Source: Priestia megaterium
Lineage (GTDB): Bacteria > Bacillota > Bacilli > Bacillales > Bacillaceae_H
DNA length: 64,000 nt
Direction of reading: 5' to 3'
Assembly (NCBI GenBank): GCA_008180335.1
Contig: VTEF01000004.1
Location: 471,061-535,060 of the forward strand
Shown here: positions 44,760-57,126 of the stretch, in pieces
How the letters are laid out: the number at the start of each line of letters is the position of its first letter
Position numbering within the stretch: the first letter of the stretch is position 1
Position numbers and translations under genes: made by a program
Notes under the pieces: generated by a model
Told to the model about the DNA's origin: nothing
Databases searched by the model: none
The model's input: only the letters and a program-made list of their open reading frames with translations

Positions 44760-44790
44760 TTCGACACATTTGACAAATAGATGTGTCGAA
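44760..44790. promoter_or_regulatory. three Spo0A-like boxes in an inverted repeat
   Basis: TTCGACACAT (44760-44769) and ATGTGTCGAA (44781-44790) are perfect inverted arms, each containing TGTCGAA. Between and overlapping them, the minus strand reads TTTGTCAAA, an exact match to the 0A box TTTGTCRAA. It lies about 100 bp upstream of the rho promoter. A plain hairpin is the alternative, but no T-run follows. Confidence 0.5.
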
Positions 44791-44868
44791 AAAAATACTA
44801 TAGCCATACATATTACGCTTGCTTTTATAGATTCAAAGAGGTAGATCAATCTTTTCATTGCTTTAACT

Positions 44869-44902
44869 AACAATCAGTGAGGGAATTCCCTCACTGATTG
44901 TT
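44869..44902. terminator. 34-bp perfect palindrome, terminator after glpX
   Basis: AACAATCAGTGAGGG-AATT-CCCTCACTGATTGTT is a perfect palindrome 68 bp past the glpX stop. Confidence 0.75.
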
Positions 44903-44970
44903 ATTGTACTTTATTATAGACGAAAACATCGTATTGTCTAGTCTACTTTTTCCATTAAATAATACACTAG

Positions 44971-45939
44971 TTATGGCTTAATCACAAGATTTGGCTTTTT
45001 CTTCAAGCTGTGTTGTCCGTCAATAAAACGAACCGTTCCTGACTTCGCTCTCATAACAACGGAATATGTTGTGCCAATCGACCCTTTAAATTGGACGCCT
45101 TTTAAAAGCTCACCATCTGTTACACCAGTTGCCGCGAAAATAGCATCTTCACCCCTTACAAGGTCTTCCATGCGTAACACACGCTCAACATCAGCAATTC
45201 CCATATCTCGGCAGCGTCTTAATTCTTCATCATTTTGAGGTAAAAGCTTTCCTTGAAGTTCTCCTCCTAAGCATTTTAATGCAACTGCTGCTATAACTCC
45301 TTCTGGAGCCCCTCCTGATCCAAATAAAATGTCAACGCCTGTATGGTCGAAAGCCGTATTAATGGCACCAGCAACATCTCCATCATTAATTAATTTAATG
45401 CGAGCACCAGCTTCTCGTAATTCATTGATAATGCGCTCATGACGTGATCGATTTAAAACAGTTGCCACCACATCTTCAATATCTTTATTTTTCGCTTTTG
45501 CTACGGCTTTTAAATTATCAATGACAGGTGCATTAATGTCAATCATGCCTACTGCTTCTGGACCTACTGCAATCTTTTCCATGTACATATCAGGTGCATG
45601 AAGTAAATTTCCATGGTCTGCCACTGCTAATACAGCTAACGCATTCCATCCACCTGATGCAACAATATTTGTCCCCTCTAACGGATCAACAGCTACATCA
45701 ACACGTGGACCATACCCCGTTCCAAGCTTTTCACCAATATATAACATTGGTGCTTCATCCATTTCTCCCTCACCAATCACAACAGTTCCTTTCATCGGAA
45801 TGGTGTCAAACACGTCCCGCATAGCAGATGTAGCGGCATCATCAGCTTCTTCTTTTTTACCTCTTCCCATCCAACGAGCTGATGCCAATGCAGCCGCCTC
45901 TGTTACACGAACTAACTCCATTGATAAACTTCTTTCCAT
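44971..45939 (-). CDS. glpX: fructose-1,6-bisphosphatase class II
   Basis: The 322-residue GlpX-type enzyme has the metal-binding [15 protein letters not shown] and DPLEGTN motifs and hydrolyses fructose-1,6-bisphosphate in gluconeogenesis. AAAGGGGAG precedes the ATG. It is 43 bp after murAB in the same direction, corresponding to B. subtilis ywjI. It works on the product of the fbaA 3 kb upstream. Confidence 0.93.
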   Translation of the reverse strand: MERSLSMELVRVTEAAALASARWMGRGKKEEADDAATSAMRDVFDTIPMKGTVVIGEGEMDEAPMLYIGEKLGTGYGPRVDVAVDPLEGTNIVASGGWNALAVLAVADHGNLLHAPDMYMEKIAVGPEAVGMIDINAPVIDNLKAVAKAKNKDIEDVVATVLNRSRHERIINELREAGARIKLINDGDVAGAINTAFDHTGVDILFGSGGAPEGVIAAVALKCLGGELQGKLLPQNDEELRRCRDMGIADVERVLRMEDLVRGEDAIFAATGVTDGELLKGVQFKGSIGTTYSVVMRAKSGTVRFIDGQHSLKKKPNLVIKP

Positions 45940-45982
45940 TATGATTCTCCCCTTTGTTATTCAATCATTATTTTCTCTTTAC

Positions 45983-47269
45983 TTATGAGTTTTGAAACTG
46001 TTCAATTTCCTCTTCTGTCATTTCTTCTCGCCAAATCATTGCTCCAAGGCTTGAAAGTTTATCCACTAAATGACTATATCCGCGGTCAATGTGCTCTAAT
46101 CCTGTAACTTCTGTAATCCCTTTGGCCATTAATCCAGCTGTAACAAGAGCAGCACCTGCTCGTAAATCAGAAGCTTTCACACGAGCTCCTTGCAGGTCAA
46201 CAGGACCATTTATAATAGCAGAACGTCCTTCTACTTTCATAGAAGCGTTCATGCGCCTTAATTCATCAATATGCTTAAAGCGGGCTCCATAGATTGTATC
46301 GGTCACCACGCTTGTCCCAGATGCTTTTGTTAAAAGTGTTGTAAACGGCTGTTGCAAGTCTGTTGGAAAGCCCGGATATACTAATGTTTTAATATCAACA
46401 GGCTTTAGTAATTGACGAGTTGCCACTAAAATTTGATCAGCACTTGTTTCAATATGAATCCCCATTTCACGCATCTTTGCAGTTAATGACTCTAAATGCT
46501 GAGGGATGACATTATCGACAATTACTTCTTTTCCCATACTTGCACCCATAACCATATATGTACCCGCTTCAATACGGTCTGGAATAATCGAATGTCGGCA
46601 CCCTTTTAATTTATCTACACCATCTATACGGATAACATCTGTACCTGCTCCTTTAATACGAGCTCCCATGCTTGTTAATAATGTAGCGACATCGATAATT
46701 TCTGGTTCTTTTGCTGCGTTCTCAATGGTTGTACGCCCTTTCGCGCGCACAGCAGCTAACATAATGTTGATCGTTGCTCCCACACTGACAACATCTAAAT
46801 AAATGCGGGCTCCTTTTAATTCATCAGCACGCAAGTAAATAGCACCTTGTTCATTCGTAACCTTCGCCCCAAGTGCTTCAAAACCTTTTATATGTTGATC
46901 AATAGGACGAGGCCCTAAATAACAACCTCCGGGTAATCCAACAACGGCTTTTTTAAAACGGCCTAACATAGCTCCCATTAAATAGTATGATGCACGTAAC
47001 TTTTTCACCTTTCCGCTCGGTAACGGCATCGCCACCATGTTTGATGGATCAACCGTTAATGCATCATTATCAACCGTTACATTGCCACCAATCTCTTCAA
47101 CTAAATCACTTAAAAGTTCTACATCCGATATGAGGGGAAGTCCCTCAATCGTAACAGGTGACTCAGCTAGAATTGTTGCTGGGATGAGTGCAACAGCACT
47201 ATTTTTAGCACCGCTTACACGGACCGTTCCACTTAAGGTAAAGCCACCTTGTATTTTTAATTTTTCCAT
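45983..47269 (-). CDS. murAB: UDP-GlcNAc 1-carboxyvinyltransferase 2
   Basis: The 428-residue MurA paralogue starts [24 protein letters not shown] and has the catalytic loop [13 protein letters not shown] (Cys conserved) and DRIEAGTYM. It is distinct from MurAA in this window and corresponds to MurAB/MurZ, which lies beside fsa and fbaA in Bacillus. It probably backs up MurAA. Confidence 0.93.
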   Translation of the reverse strand: MEKLKIQGGFTLSGTVRVSGAKNSAVALIPATILAESPVTIEGLPLISDVELLSDLVEEIGGNVTVDNDALTVDPSNMVAMPLPSGKVKKLRASYYLMGAMLGRFKKAVVGLPGGCYLGPRPIDQHIKGFEALGAKVTNEQGAIYLRADELKGARIYLDVVSVGATINIMLAAVRAKGRTTIENAAKEPEIIDVATLLTSMGARIKGAGTDVIRIDGVDKLKGCRHSIIPDRIEAGTYMVMGASMGKEVIVDNVIPQHLESLTAKMREMGIHIETSADQILVATRQLLKPVDIKTLVYPGFPTDLQQPFTTLLTKASGTSVVTDTIYGARFKHIDELRRMNASMKVEGRSAIINGPVDLQGARVKASDLRAGAALVTAGLMAKGITEVTGLEHIDRGYSHLVDKLSSLGAMIWREEMTEEEIEQFQNS

Positions 47270-47425
47270 TTATAGCTCCCTTCTAGTGAAAGAAAGATTC
47301 TCACTTCGTAGTAAAGGAAAATATTGGTATTTGTATTATCTAAACAACGGCTAGTTTTCCTATTACCTACTAGTGTACACGAAAATAAAAAAATCATGTA
47401 TAATTTCGACAATTTTAACGAAAAT

Positions 47426-47461
47426 ATGGCATTTACATATCTAGAAGATAGTAAATGCCAT
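47426..47461 (-). terminator. hairpin between fsa and murAB
   Basis: ATGGCATTTAC pairs perfectly with GTAAATGCCAT. The T-run is short, so it may be an attenuator or a weak terminator. Confidence 0.5.
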
Positions 47462-47473
47462 CAAACACTATAT

Positions 47474-48118
47474 TTATTTACTACGCTTTTCCCAATCGGC
47501 TAAAAACTGTTGAATGCCTGCCTCTGTTAAAGGATGGTGAAATAATTGCATAATAACTTTATAAGGTACAGTAGCAATATGAGCACCATGTTTAGCTGCT
47601 TCTGTTACATGCATTGGGTGTCGAATGGAAGCTGCAATAATTTCAGTTGGAATATCATGAATAGCAAAAATATCTGCAATATCAGAAATTAATTGCAATC
47701 CATTAAATCCAATATCATCTAAACGACCTAAAAATGGTGAAACATATGTTGCACCTGCTCTTGCCGCTAATAATGCTTGGTTAGCAGAGAAAATAAGTGT
47801 TACATTTGTTTTGATACCAAGGCTTGTAAACTCTTTAACAGCTTTCAATCCATCAGGCGTCATTGGTACTTTGATGGTAATATTAGGAGCAATTGCCGCT
47901 AATTCTTTTCCTTCTCGAATCATACCTTCTGCATCTAACGCAATGACTTCTGCACTAACAGAACCCTCTACAATCTCCGTGATTTCACGAAGACGATCTT
48001 CAAATGTAATGTTTTCTTTAGCTACTAAGCTAGGGTTTGTCGTTACCCCTGCTACAACCCCTAATGAATACGCTTCCTTAATTTCTGATAAATTTGCCGT
48101 ATCAATAAAAAATTTCAT
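47474..48118 (-). CDS. fsa: fructose-6-phosphate aldolase/transaldolase (small type)
   Basis: The 214-residue TalC/Fsa-type protein has the Schiff-base Lys83 (TIKVPMT), the GVTTNPSL segment and SPFLGRLDD. Proteins of this group in Bacillus (YwjH) act as transaldolases in the pentose phosphate pathway. The ATG at 48118 is 9 bases after GGGGG; the ATG at 48127 touches the SD. Confidence 0.88.
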   Translation of the reverse strand: MKFFIDTANLSEIKEAYSLGVVAGVTTNPSLVAKENITFEDRLREITEIVEGSVSAEVIALDAEGMIREGKELAAIAPNITIKVPMTPDGLKAVKEFTSLGIKTNVTLIFSANQALLAARAGATYVSPFLGRLDDIGFNGLQLISDIADIFAIHDIPTEIIAASIRHPMHVTEAAKHGAHIATVPYKVIMQLFHHPLTEAGIQQFLADWEKRSK

Positions 48119-48176
48119 CTGTTTCATCCCCCATACTGTACTATTAGAAATTATATGATAAGAAAATTATAGTAAA

Positions 48177-48216
48177 AATAAAACCGCCTTACAAGATAAA
48201 AGAAGGCGGTTTTATT
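48177..48216 (-). terminator. terminator after fbaA
   Basis: AATAAAACCGCCTT pairs with AAGGCGGTTTTATT. Confidence 0.88.
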
Positions 48217-48258
48217 ACCATGTTCAACCAACCGCAAAAGATTGATTGTTAATGCATA

Positions 48259-49116
48259 TTATGCTTTGTTTGAAGAACCAAACTCACGCATTTTACCTTG
48301 AACCGTTACTTGAATTGCTTCACGAGCTGGTCCTAAGTATTTACGTGGATCATATTGCTCAGGTTGTGCAGCTAGTACTTCACGAACTGTTTTAGCTGAA
48401 GCAATTTGGTTTTCAGTGTTTACGTTGATTTTAGCAGTACCTAAAGAAATTGCTTTTTGGATGTCTTTTGTTGGGATACCAGTACCACCGTGTAACACTA
48501 ATGGTAAGCCAGTACGGTCACCGATTTCTTTCATCTCTGCAAAACCTAAGTTAGGCTCGCCTTTGTAAGGGCCATGAACTGATCCTAATGCTGGAGCAAG
48601 GCAATCAATACCTGTGCGTTTCACAAGCTCTTCACACTCGTTTGCATCTGCATAAATAACGCCATCAGCAATAACATCATCTTCTTGTCCACCAACAGTA
48701 CCTAGTTCAGCTTCTACAGATACACCATGGAAGTGAGCTAATTCAACTACTTTAGAAGTAATTTCGATATTTTCTTCAAAAGGATGATGAGAAGCATCAA
48801 TCATAACAGAAGTGAAACCTGCATGAATTGCTTTTGCACATGATTCAAAGCTTGAACCATGATCTAAATGGATTGCAACTGGAACTGTTACATTGTAGTC
48901 TTCGATTAAAGCTTCAACCATAGCTACTACTGTTTTAAAACCGCCCATATAGCGTGCTGCGCCTTCAGATACACCAAGGATAACTGGAGATTGCTCTTCT
49001 TGTGCTGCTTTCAGAATCGCCTGAGTGAACTCTAAGTTATTTAAGTTAAACTGACCTACTGCGTAGCCTTCCTCTTTTGCTTTAATAAGCATTTCTTTCA
49101 TTGATACTAAAGGCAT
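48259..49116 (-). CDS. fbaA: fructose-bisphosphate aldolase class II
   Basis: The 285-residue zinc aldolase has HLDHG (83-87) and the HGGTGIP zinc/phosphate motif. It cleaves fructose-1,6-bisphosphate in glycolysis and forms it in gluconeogenesis. AGGAGG precedes the ATG. It lies between spo0F and fsa, as in B. subtilis. Confidence 0.95.
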   Translation of the reverse strand: MPLVSMKEMLIKAKEEGYAVGQFNLNNLEFTQAILKAAQEEQSPVILGVSEGAARYMGGFKTVVAMVEALIEDYNVTVPVAIHLDHGSSFESCAKAIHAGFTSVMIDASHHPFEENIEITSKVVELAHFHGVSVEAELGTVGGQEDDVIADGVIYADANECEELVKRTGIDCLAPALGSVHGPYKGEPNLGFAEMKEIGDRTGLPLVLHGGTGIPTKDIQKAISLGTAKINVNTENQIASAKTVREVLAAQPEQYDPRKYLGPAREAIQVTVQGKMREFGSSNKA

Positions 49117-49341
49117 ATTGAAATCCTCCTTAAAATCAACCTTGAATTAGATACTAACCAAAAGCCTCGCTAAAATAGTATGCTCTTGGATAAATCGTTT
49201 CATGTAGAAACGATGTGTATCTGTAAATAATAGATTGTCGAATTATGAATACAGTAAATAGGATACCAACTAAAAATCAAAACAGCAACATTTTTAAATC
49301 GATATTCCAAATTTATTGGTTAATACACTTTTTGAAAGCAC

Positions 49342-49716
49342 TTACTTAGACTTTAATGGTATATATTCCCTTACCACTTTCCTAATTTCATCAATATCAA
49401 ACGGTTTAGCAAAATGAGTTAATGCTCCTAGATCTTTTGCTTCTTGAATCATATCTAATTCACCATAAGCAGTCATAATAATAACTTTGATGGTCTCATC
49501 ATACTGCTTTAGTCGCTTTAAAATTTCAATACCGTCCATTCCTGGAATTTTCATGTCTAACAATACAAGATCGAGTGACTGTTCTTTTGCAATATCAATC
49601 GCTTGAAAACCGTTAGCTGCTTGAAACGTTTGATAACCTTCTTTTTGGAGTACTTCTGTTAGCAAAATGCGTATTCCGTACTGATCATCGACAATTAAGA
49701 TTTTTTCAGTCAACAT
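49342..49716 (-). CDS. spo0F: sporulation initiation phosphotransferase Spo0F
   Basis: The 124-residue single-domain receiver has the acidic pair Asp10/Asp11, phospho-acceptor Asp54 ([12 protein letters not shown]), Thr82-region MTAYGELDM and Lys in HFAKPFD. There is no output domain. It passes phosphate from sporulation kinases to Spo0B. A SigH-like promoter with 0A-like boxes lies upstream. Confidence 0.96.
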   Translation of the reverse strand: MLTEKILIVDDQYGIRILLTEVLQKEGYQTFQAANGFQAIDIAKEQSLDLVLLDMKIPGMDGIEILKRLKQYDETIKVIIMTAYGELDMIQEAKDLGALTHFAKPFDIDEIRKVVREYIPLKSK

Positions 49717-49763
49717 AATCCCACCTTTTTATCGTCCTCTTCTTTAGACAAAACTAACATATG

Positions 49764-49792
49764 TATTTCGCTTTTAAACTCAAAATCCCTGC
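49764..49792 (-). promoter_or_regulatory. SigH-type promoter for spo0F, with 0A-like boxes nearby
   Basis: Minus strand GCAGGGATT (49784-49792), an 11-bp spacer, then AGCGAAATA (49764-49772), each one base off the SigH pattern RnAGGAwww / RnnGAATww. A near 0A box TTTGTCTAA is at 49744-49752 (minus strand) and a weaker TTTGTCATT at 49826-49834 (plus). B. subtilis spo0F is driven by SigH and bound by Spo0A. Confidence 0.5.
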
Positions 49793-49955
49793 TTTTGAAA
49801 GAAAATGTTACAAAAGATAGGTTTTTTTGTCATTTTTATACTATCTTTGCTCTTTATTTTTATTATAACGTGTTTCACACTAGAATATGGATACATTTTT
49901 TCGATATAATGGCTAACAGACTCTTGAAACGTTCAAATAGAAAGGTGATTAAAAG

Positions 49956-50486
49956 ATGCTAAAAATTTTCACAACACAACTCTCTAGCTACTTTAAGCGA
50001 ATTGCAGATAAAGAAGAATTCAACTTAGAAGATGGGGCTCGCATTTTAGCACAGGCGGCTGTAGGAGAAGGATCTATTTATATTCATGGCATTGATGAAA
50101 TGGAAGCTGTGACACTTGAAGCAACCAAAAGTGCCGAACCACTGCCATATGCAAAACCGTTACAAGATGAAAATGTTTCATCTTTAACTCCTATTGACTG
50201 TGTCCTGCTTATATCCCGTTTTTCTACTGATAAATCTGCCATTAATTTAGCTCAAAAGCTCCAAGAAAAACACATTCCTTTCGTCAGCATCAGCGCTATT
50301 CCAAAAGATGTAAGTGAACCATCTTTACATGAATTGTCAGATGCTCATATTAATACTCAGCTTGTTCAACCGCTAATTCCTGGTGAAGACGGCTCTCGTT
50401 TTGGCTTTCCTGCAGTTATGACAGCTTTGTATGCCTACTATGGGCTAGCGTTTACCCTAAAAGAAATCATTGAAGAATATGAATAA
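49956..50486 (+). CDS. ywjG: DUF2529 protein YwjG
   Basis: The 176-residue protein begins MLKIFTTQLSSYFKRIADKE and has an SIS-like alternation of strands and helices (GEGSIYIHGIDEME, PIDCVLLISRFSTDKSAINL). The function is unknown. It is divergent from spo0F and converges on pyrG, as in B. subtilis. AAAGGTGAT precedes the ATG; a TATAAT at 49905-49910 is the likely -10. Confidence 0.8.
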   Translation: MLKIFTTQLSSYFKRIADKEEFNLEDGARILAQAAVGEGSIYIHGIDEMEAVTLEATKSAEPLPYAKPLQDENVSSLTPIDCVLLISRFSTDKSAINLAQKLQEKHIPFVSISAIPKDVSEPSLHELSDAHINTQLVQPLIPGEDGSRFGFPAVMTALYAYYGLAFTLKEIIEEYE

Positions 50487-50521
50487 AAAAAGACACGTTG
50501 CTGCAGCAACGTGTCTTTTTT
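50485..50521. terminator. bidirectional terminator between ywjG and pyrG
   Basis: AAAAAAGACACGTTGC pairs with GCAACGTGTCTTTTTT, overlapping the ywjG stop. Confidence 0.9.
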
Positions 50522-50540
50522 ATAAAGCAAGTCTGTCTAT

Positions 50541-52148
<1,608 letters not shown>

Positions 52149-52340
52149 CTATTCTTCCCCCTCTAGCTAAATTAAAGTGTGCAATATTAAAAGTTTTTAC
52201 ATAAACAATCACAATTCATTCATTTTAGCATGTGAAATTATACGAAACATTACTTTTTGTGATACGTTCGATAAGAAAACATACTTTGAATCTAACTGCT
52301 TGTAAATTAAAAAGTATATTTGAACCATATTTCCTGAGGC

Positions 52341-52386
52341 AAAATAAAAAAATTGCTCCCAATGCCATAACAGGATTGGGAGCAAT
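52341..52386 (-). terminator. pyrG attenuator (CTP-responsive intrinsic terminator)
   Basis: On the transcribed strand ATTGCTCCCAAT (5' arm) pairs with ATTGGGAGCAAT, then a T-rich tract. The 5' arm holds CTCCC, which can pair with G-runs added at the transcript start. This is the B. subtilis pyrG layout. Confidence 0.88.
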
Positions 52387-52430
52387 AATCTATATAATAT
52401 GTTCAAACTTCTTGAATGCTTATTTAAAGA

Positions 52431-52470
52431 GCCCAAAAAAGATTCTACATATTTCGATAGAAAAAGTCAA
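52431..52470 (-). promoter_or_regulatory. pyrG promoter with GGGC initiation site
   Basis: Minus strand TTGACT (52465-52470), a 17-bp spacer, TAGAAT (52442-52447), then seven bases to GGGC (52434-52431). In B. subtilis, low CTP stalls polymerase at C4 and causes G-stuttering that disrupts the attenuator. Confidence 0.88.
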
Positions 52471-52476
52471 GACTGA

Positions 52477-52998
52477 TTATTTGTCATCCTCGTAATCAAG
52501 GCTATCGGCTTCCTCTTCTTCTAAATCTTCACTTAAATCGTCAAAGTCATCTTCTTCTACTACATCATCTTCTAACTCTTCAAAGTCGTCAGTATCACCT
52601 TCATCATTTAGATCATCTAAATCTTCATAATCAAGGTCACCTTCTTCTAAGTCGTCAAAATCATCTAAGTCGTCAATTGCTTTTTTCGGTTTTTTCTTCT
52701 TCGGTTTTGCAACTGGAATAACTTCTTCTTCTGCTTGATCAAACGGGTACCAACCACGTAGACCCCAATGGTTATTTCCGACAGTTAAAAAACGACCATC
52801 AATGTTAATATCTGTATAAAATTGAGCAATTCTTGTTTTCAGCTCTTCAGCTGACATTTCTGTTGCTGCTGTAATTTCATCAATAATTTCTTGAAATGAA
52901 ACGGCTTGACGATCTGTTTTCCCTGCTAAAAATGCATAAGCAATCTCAATCATCGACATTTCTTTTAATTTCGCTTTTGAGTATTGTTCTAAACTCAA
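52477..52998 (-). CDS. rpoE: RNA polymerase delta subunit
   Basis: The 173-residue protein has the folded HARE-HTH N-domain (YSKAKLKEMSMIEIAYAFLA to IDGRFLTVGNNHWGLRGWYP), a lysine patch (KPKKKKPKKA) and a disordered Asp/Glu tail. It speeds RNA polymerase recycling and promoter selectivity. The TTG at 52998, about ten bases after AAAGGA, is favoured over the GTG at 53007. Confidence 0.93.
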   Translation of the reverse strand: MSLEQYSKAKLKEMSMIEIAYAFLAGKTDRQAVSFQEIIDEITAATEMSAEELKTRIAQFYTDINIDGRFLTVGNNHWGLRGWYPFDQAEEEVIPVAKPKKKKPKKAIDDLDDFDDLEEGDLDYEDLDDLNDEGDTDDFEELEDDVVEEDDFDDLSEDLEEEEADSLDYEDDK

Positions 52999-53155
52999 AT
53001 GTGGCACATCCTTTCTATGTATACCTAAAATCTATCAAATCAATTCATCATAAGTACAAATGATGGACACGAATAAATACATACCATTCATTATAAACAA
53101 ATTCAATGCATTTATGCTAGCCTCGTTTCTAAAAATCTCTCGAAAAATAATAAAT

Positions 53156-53204
53156 GAAACAGGAAATAGAAACAAAATGCTTGTTCCTCTCTATTTCCTG
53201 TTTC
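53156..53204 (-). terminator. 15-bp stem after icmF
   Basis: GAAACAGGAAATAGA (53156-53170) pairs with 53190-53204, 14 bp past the icmF stop; T-rich sequence follows. Confidence 0.75.
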
Positions 53205-53217
53205 TCAAAAACACAGA

Positions 53218-56200
53218 TTACATGTTTCGACGATACTGTCCTCCACATTCATATAAAGCTTGTGTAATCTCCCCTAAGCTTGCCACCTTTACTGTATTCA
53301 TCAATTCTTCAAAAATATTACCATGTTGATTGGCTACTAATTTTAAGGTCTCAAGCGCTTTTTTACTTTCTTGTTTATGCTTTTCTTGAAATTTTCTTAA
53401 CTCGTTAATTTGATGATGCTTCTCTTCTACTGACGCACGTGCTAACTGCATATTATTCATGGCATTTTCATCTTGTTCTTGTGGATTCACATACGTATTA
53501 ACGCCGATGATTGGTAAGCTCCCTGTATGCTTTCTCATTTCATAATCCATAGACTCATCTTGAATTTTCCCTCGTTGATATTGTAATTCCATTGCACCTA
53601 ATACGCCACCGCGCGCACTTAAGCGTTCAAACTCTTGAAGGACTGCTTCTTCGACCAAATCTGTAAGCTCATCAATAATAAATGAACCTTGTAGCGGATT
53701 TTCATTTTTCGTTAATCCATGCTCTTTTGTAATAATCAGCTGGATTGCCATTGCACGCCTTACAGATTCTTCTGTTGGAGTAGTAATCGCTTCATCATAG
53801 GCGTTTGTATGAAGGGAATTACAATTATCATGCAGGGCCATTAATGCTTGAAGTGTAGTACGAATATCATTGAATTGAATTTCTTGTGCATGTAACGAAC
53901 GTCCTGATGTTTGAATGTGGTATTTTAATTTTTGGCTCCGTTCATTTGCTCCGTACTTATCTCTCATCACAATTGCCCAAATTCGGCGAGCTACACGTCC
54001 AATAACCGTATACTCCGGATCTAACCCATTGCTAAAAAAGAAAGATAAGTTTGGTGCAAAGTCATCGATATTCATCCCTCGACTTAGGTAATACTCCACA
54101 TACGTAAATCCGTTTGCTAGTGTAAAAGCAAGCTGGGAGATGGGGTTTGCTCCTGCTTCAGCAATATGATAACCCGAAATTGAAACGGAGTAGTAGTTTC
54201 GGATATGGTTATCTGTAAAATATTGTTGAATATCTCCCATCATCTTTAATGCAAATTCTGTTGAAAAGATACATGTATTTTGACCTTGATCTTCTTTTAA
54301 AATATCGGCTTGAACAGTTCCTCTTACTTGGTGTAAGGTCGTGGTTTTTACCTGTTCATACTCTTCGAGAGTTAAGCTCCGTTCCAATTCTTTCTCCTTC
54401 AACTCAACTTGCTGACTGATCGCTGTGTTCATAAACATAGCCAATAAGATTGGTGCCGGACCGTTAATTGTCATCGACACAGAGGTGGAAAGGGCGCACA
54501 AATCAAATCCTTCGTATAATTTTTTCATATCATCTAACGTACAGACATTCACACCACTTTCTCCAATTTTCCCGAAAATATCTGGACGCTCATCAGGATT
54601 TTCACCATATAACGTAACTGAATCAAAAGCTGTACTTAAGCGCTTGGCTTCATCATCTTTTGATAGATAGTGAAAGCGCTGATTCGTTCGTTCCGGTGTT
54701 CCTTCTCCTGCAAATTGACGTTTTGGATCTTCTCCTTTTCGTTTAAAAGGAAACACGCCCGCTGTGAATGGAAACACCCCTGGTACGTTTTCTCTGTAAA
54801 GCCACTTGAGAATATCACCTTCATCTTCAAATGACGGCAAAGCAACTTTAGGCAGCTTTAAACCAGATAACGTCTCAGCGTGCAGAGCTGTAACAAATTG
54901 CTTACCACGTATATTCGTTACAAGTGTAGGTTGGGAGTACTGCTCTTTTAATTTGTACCACATTTGCAGCTTAGTGACCGATTCCTTTGATAACCGTGCT
55001 TGATAGCTTGCTATTACCTCTTCAATTTCACGCTTAGCAGATCCGCTTGTTATTTCTGATAAGACAGCCTTTAATTGATAAACTTTACGAACAGCAGTTG
55101 CTTGAACAGATGCTTTATGATGATACTCTCTTACTGTGCTTACAATCTCCTGTAGATATTGTTGTCGGTCGCTCGGAATAATCGTATGTTGTTTTTCAAG
55201 CAGTACAGGCTCATGTGCCATAGTATTCCAAGACGTGTGGAACTCTTCGTTTATCTTCTTTACTAATTGCGTGAAAAAATAATCTGTTCCCGGATCATTA
55301 AATTGGCTTGCAATTGTTCCATACACTGGCATTTCTTGAAGTTCAACTTCAAACAATTGATGATTCCGTTGATACTGCCTCTGTACCTGTTTTTTAGCAT
55401 CCTCCGAACCTTTTTTTTCAAATTTATTGATGACAATAAGATCTGCATAATCAAGCATTTCAATCTTTTCAAGCTGTGAAGGAGCACCATATTCACTTGT
55501 CATAACATACAGAGATAGATTTGCAATCTCTTTGATTTGAGCATCTGCTTGCCCAATCCCGCTTGTCTCTACAATGATTAAATCAAAACCAGCACGCTTT
55601 ACGACGGTAATTGCATCTTTAATGGCCGCCGATAATTCATGCCCTGAGGTACGGGTAGCTAAACTTCGCATATATACTTGCTTAGAAGATGAGCTGTTCA
55701 TTCGAATACGGTCTCCAAGCAATGCTCCTCCTGTTTTTTGTTTCGTTGGATCTACCGATAAAATAGCGATATTAATTTGAGGAATATTGGTTAAAAAACG
55801 TCGAACTAGCTCATCTGTTAACGAGCTTTTACCCGCACCGCCTGTTCCTGTAATCCCGATGATAGGTATTTCTTTCTGTTTATCATCCACTTCTGTCCGC
55901 AGCGTTTCTAATGCAGCTGCATGCTCTTTTGCTGAAAGTTGATACGCATCATTTTCGACTACTGTAATCCACTGAGCAATCGTTTGGTGATTACTGACTG
56001 TCAACTCATTAACATCACTATATATCCGAGGAGCTTGCACTTTCTCACACTCATCAATCATAAATTGAATCATTCCTTGCAACCCCATCTTTCGACCGTC
56101 TTCAGGTGAAAAGATTTTTGCAATGCCGTACTTGTGCAATTCTTCGCGCTCACTCGGAATAATAACTCCGCCGCCGCCGCCATAAATCTGAATATGAGAA

Positions 56201-56460
56201 GCTTGTTTTTCAGCTAATAAATCATACATATATTTAAAATATTCTACGTGGCCGCCTTGATAAGATGAAATGGCAATACCTTGAACATCCTCTTGTATGG
56301 AAGCGTTCACAATTTCTTCCACAGAACGATTATGCCCTAAGTGAATCACCTCCACACCATGTGATTGTAAAATTCTTCGCATAATATTAATTGATGCATC
56401 GTGACCGTCAAATAAACTTGCAGCAGTGACAAAGCGAATTGGCTTTTTTGTTCGTTTCAA
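53218..56460 (-). CDS. icmF: fused isobutyryl-CoA mutase IcmF
   Basis: The 1080-residue fusion runs from a cobalamin-binding domain ([13 protein letters not shown], His20 as lower ligand; [10 protein letters not shown]), through a MeaB-type G-protein chaperone (P-loop GTGGAGKS at 205-212, NKFEKKG as NKxD variant), to a mutase TIM barrel (NAVLFPFTAGV-like [37 protein letters not shown]). It interconverts isobutyryl-CoA and n-butyryl-CoA, and related enzymes act on pivalyl- or isovaleryl-CoA. It ends the acyl-CoA operon and lies 12 bp after the TetR gene. The last Gly of the usual DxHxxG is Ser23. Confidence 0.93.
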   Translation of the reverse strand: MKRTKKPIRFVTAASLFDGHDASINIMRRILQSHGVEVIHLGHNRSVEEIVNASIQEDVQGIAISSYQGGHVEYFKYMYDLLAEKQASHIQIYGGGGGVIIPSEREELHKYGIAKIFSPEDGRKMGLQGMIQFMIDECEKVQAPRIYSDVNELTVSNHQTIAQWITVVENDAYQLSAKEHAAALETLRTEVDDKQKEIPIIGITGTGGAGKSSLTDELVRRFLTNIPQINIAILSVDPTKQKTGGALLGDRIRMNSSSSKQVYMRSLATRTSGHELSAAIKDAITVVKRAGFDLIIVETSGIGQADAQIKEIANLSLYVMTSEYGAPSQLEKIEMLDYADLIVINKFEKKGSEDAKKQVQRQYQRNHQLFEVELQEMPVYGTIASQFNDPGTDYFFTQLVKKINEEFHTSWNTMAHEPVLLEKQHTIIPSDRQQYLQEIVSTVREYHHKASVQATAVRKVYQLKAVLSEITSGSAKREIEEVIASYQARLSKESVTKLQMWYKLKEQYSQPTLVTNIRGKQFVTALHAETLSGLKLPKVALPSFEDEGDILKWLYRENVPGVFPFTAGVFPFKRKGEDPKRQFAGEGTPERTNQRFHYLSKDDEAKRLSTAFDSVTLYGENPDERPDIFGKIGESGVNVCTLDDMKKLYEGFDLCALSTSVSMTINGPAPILLAMFMNTAISQQVELKEKELERSLTLEEYEQVKTTTLHQVRGTVQADILKEDQGQNTCIFSTEFALKMMGDIQQYFTDNHIRNYYSVSISGYHIAEAGANPISQLAFTLANGFTYVEYYLSRGMNIDDFAPNLSFFFSNGLDPEYTVIGRVARRIWAIVMRDKYGANERSQKLKYHIQTSGRSLHAQEIQFNDIRTTLQALMALHDNCNSLHTNAYDEAITTPTEESVRRAMAIQLIITKEHGLTKNENPLQGSFIIDELTDLVEEAVLQEFERLSARGGVLGAMELQYQRGKIQDESMDYEMRKHTGSLPIIGVNTYVNPQEQDENAMNNMQLARASVEEKHHQINELRKFQEKHKQESKKALETLKLVANQHGNIFEELMNTVKVASLGEITQALYECGGQYRRNM

Positions 56461-56472
56461 TATAACTCCTCC

Positions 56473-57105
56473 TCATAATACAGGTTGTTCAGAGAAATCT
56501 TTTAACAAAAACTTCAATTGCATCTCCGTATACTCTTTTAACGAGTAATGCTGTTGTAGCCACCATCTTCTAAACGCCCACATTTGCCCTTGCACGAAGA
56601 TATGATGCGCAAGCAATTCACTTTCTTTTTCATTTAAAATAAACTGATGATTTGAGATACAACCTTTAATCAGCTGTTCAAACATTCCTACCATCTCTAG
56701 TTCTTTTTTCAGCACATACGGCAAAGCATCTTTCGAAAGAGATTTCGCTTCCTGATACATCACTAGCACTTCATCTTGAAGCTCGTCAATCACTTTAAAG
56801 TAACGCTCAATTGCTTTTTTTAACCCTTCAATTGTGTATCCATCCACTTTTATCTCTTGTTCTAACCGCTCTTGAACTTCATCATAGATGCTATCACATA
56901 CAAGGTATAAAACATCCTCTTTTGACTGAATGTATTCATACAGTGTGCCGATGCTAAACCCCGAAGATTTCGCAATTTCTCTTGTGGTGGTGCGATGAAA
57001 GCCTTTCTCCTTAAAAAGATTTACTGCTCCTTTCACCATTTGCATACGTCTTTCTTGAATGAGGCGTTCATCTTTAATAGACGTAAGTACTTCTCTTTTT
57101 TCCAT
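56473..57105 (-). CDS. TetR-family regulator in the acyl-CoA operon
   Basis: The 210-residue protein has a TetR HTH (GAVNLFKEKGFHRTTTREIA, then SSGFSIGTLYEYIQSKEDVLY) and a helical ligand domain. Ligands of such regulators in this setting are commonly acyl-CoAs. I chose the ATG at 57105 (GGTGGAGGAGG upstream); a GTG at 57126 directly abuts the acdA stop. The sequence does not look like a direct FadR orthologue, so whether it binds the operon's operator is open. Confidence 0.85.
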   Translation of the reverse strand: MEKREVLTSIKDERLIQERRMQMVKGAVNLFKEKGFHRTTTREIAKSSGFSIGTLYEYIQSKEDVLYLVCDSIYDEVQERLEQEIKVDGYTIEGLKKAIERYFKVIDELQDEVLVMYQEAKSLSKDALPYVLKKELEMVGMFEQLIKGCISNHQFILNEKESELLAHHIFVQGQMWAFRRWWLQQHYSLKEYTEMQLKFLLKDFSEQPVL

Positions 57106-57126
57106 CCTCCTCCACCTTCCACGCAC

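Larger units (their letters stand above)
44405..44970. other. 566-bp gene-free region between rho and glpX
   Basis: It holds, from right to left, the glpX terminator, a cluster of Spo0A-like boxes, a rho promoter and a long AT-rich rho leader. I looked for short SD-led frames on both strands and found none convincing. Confidence 0.6.
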
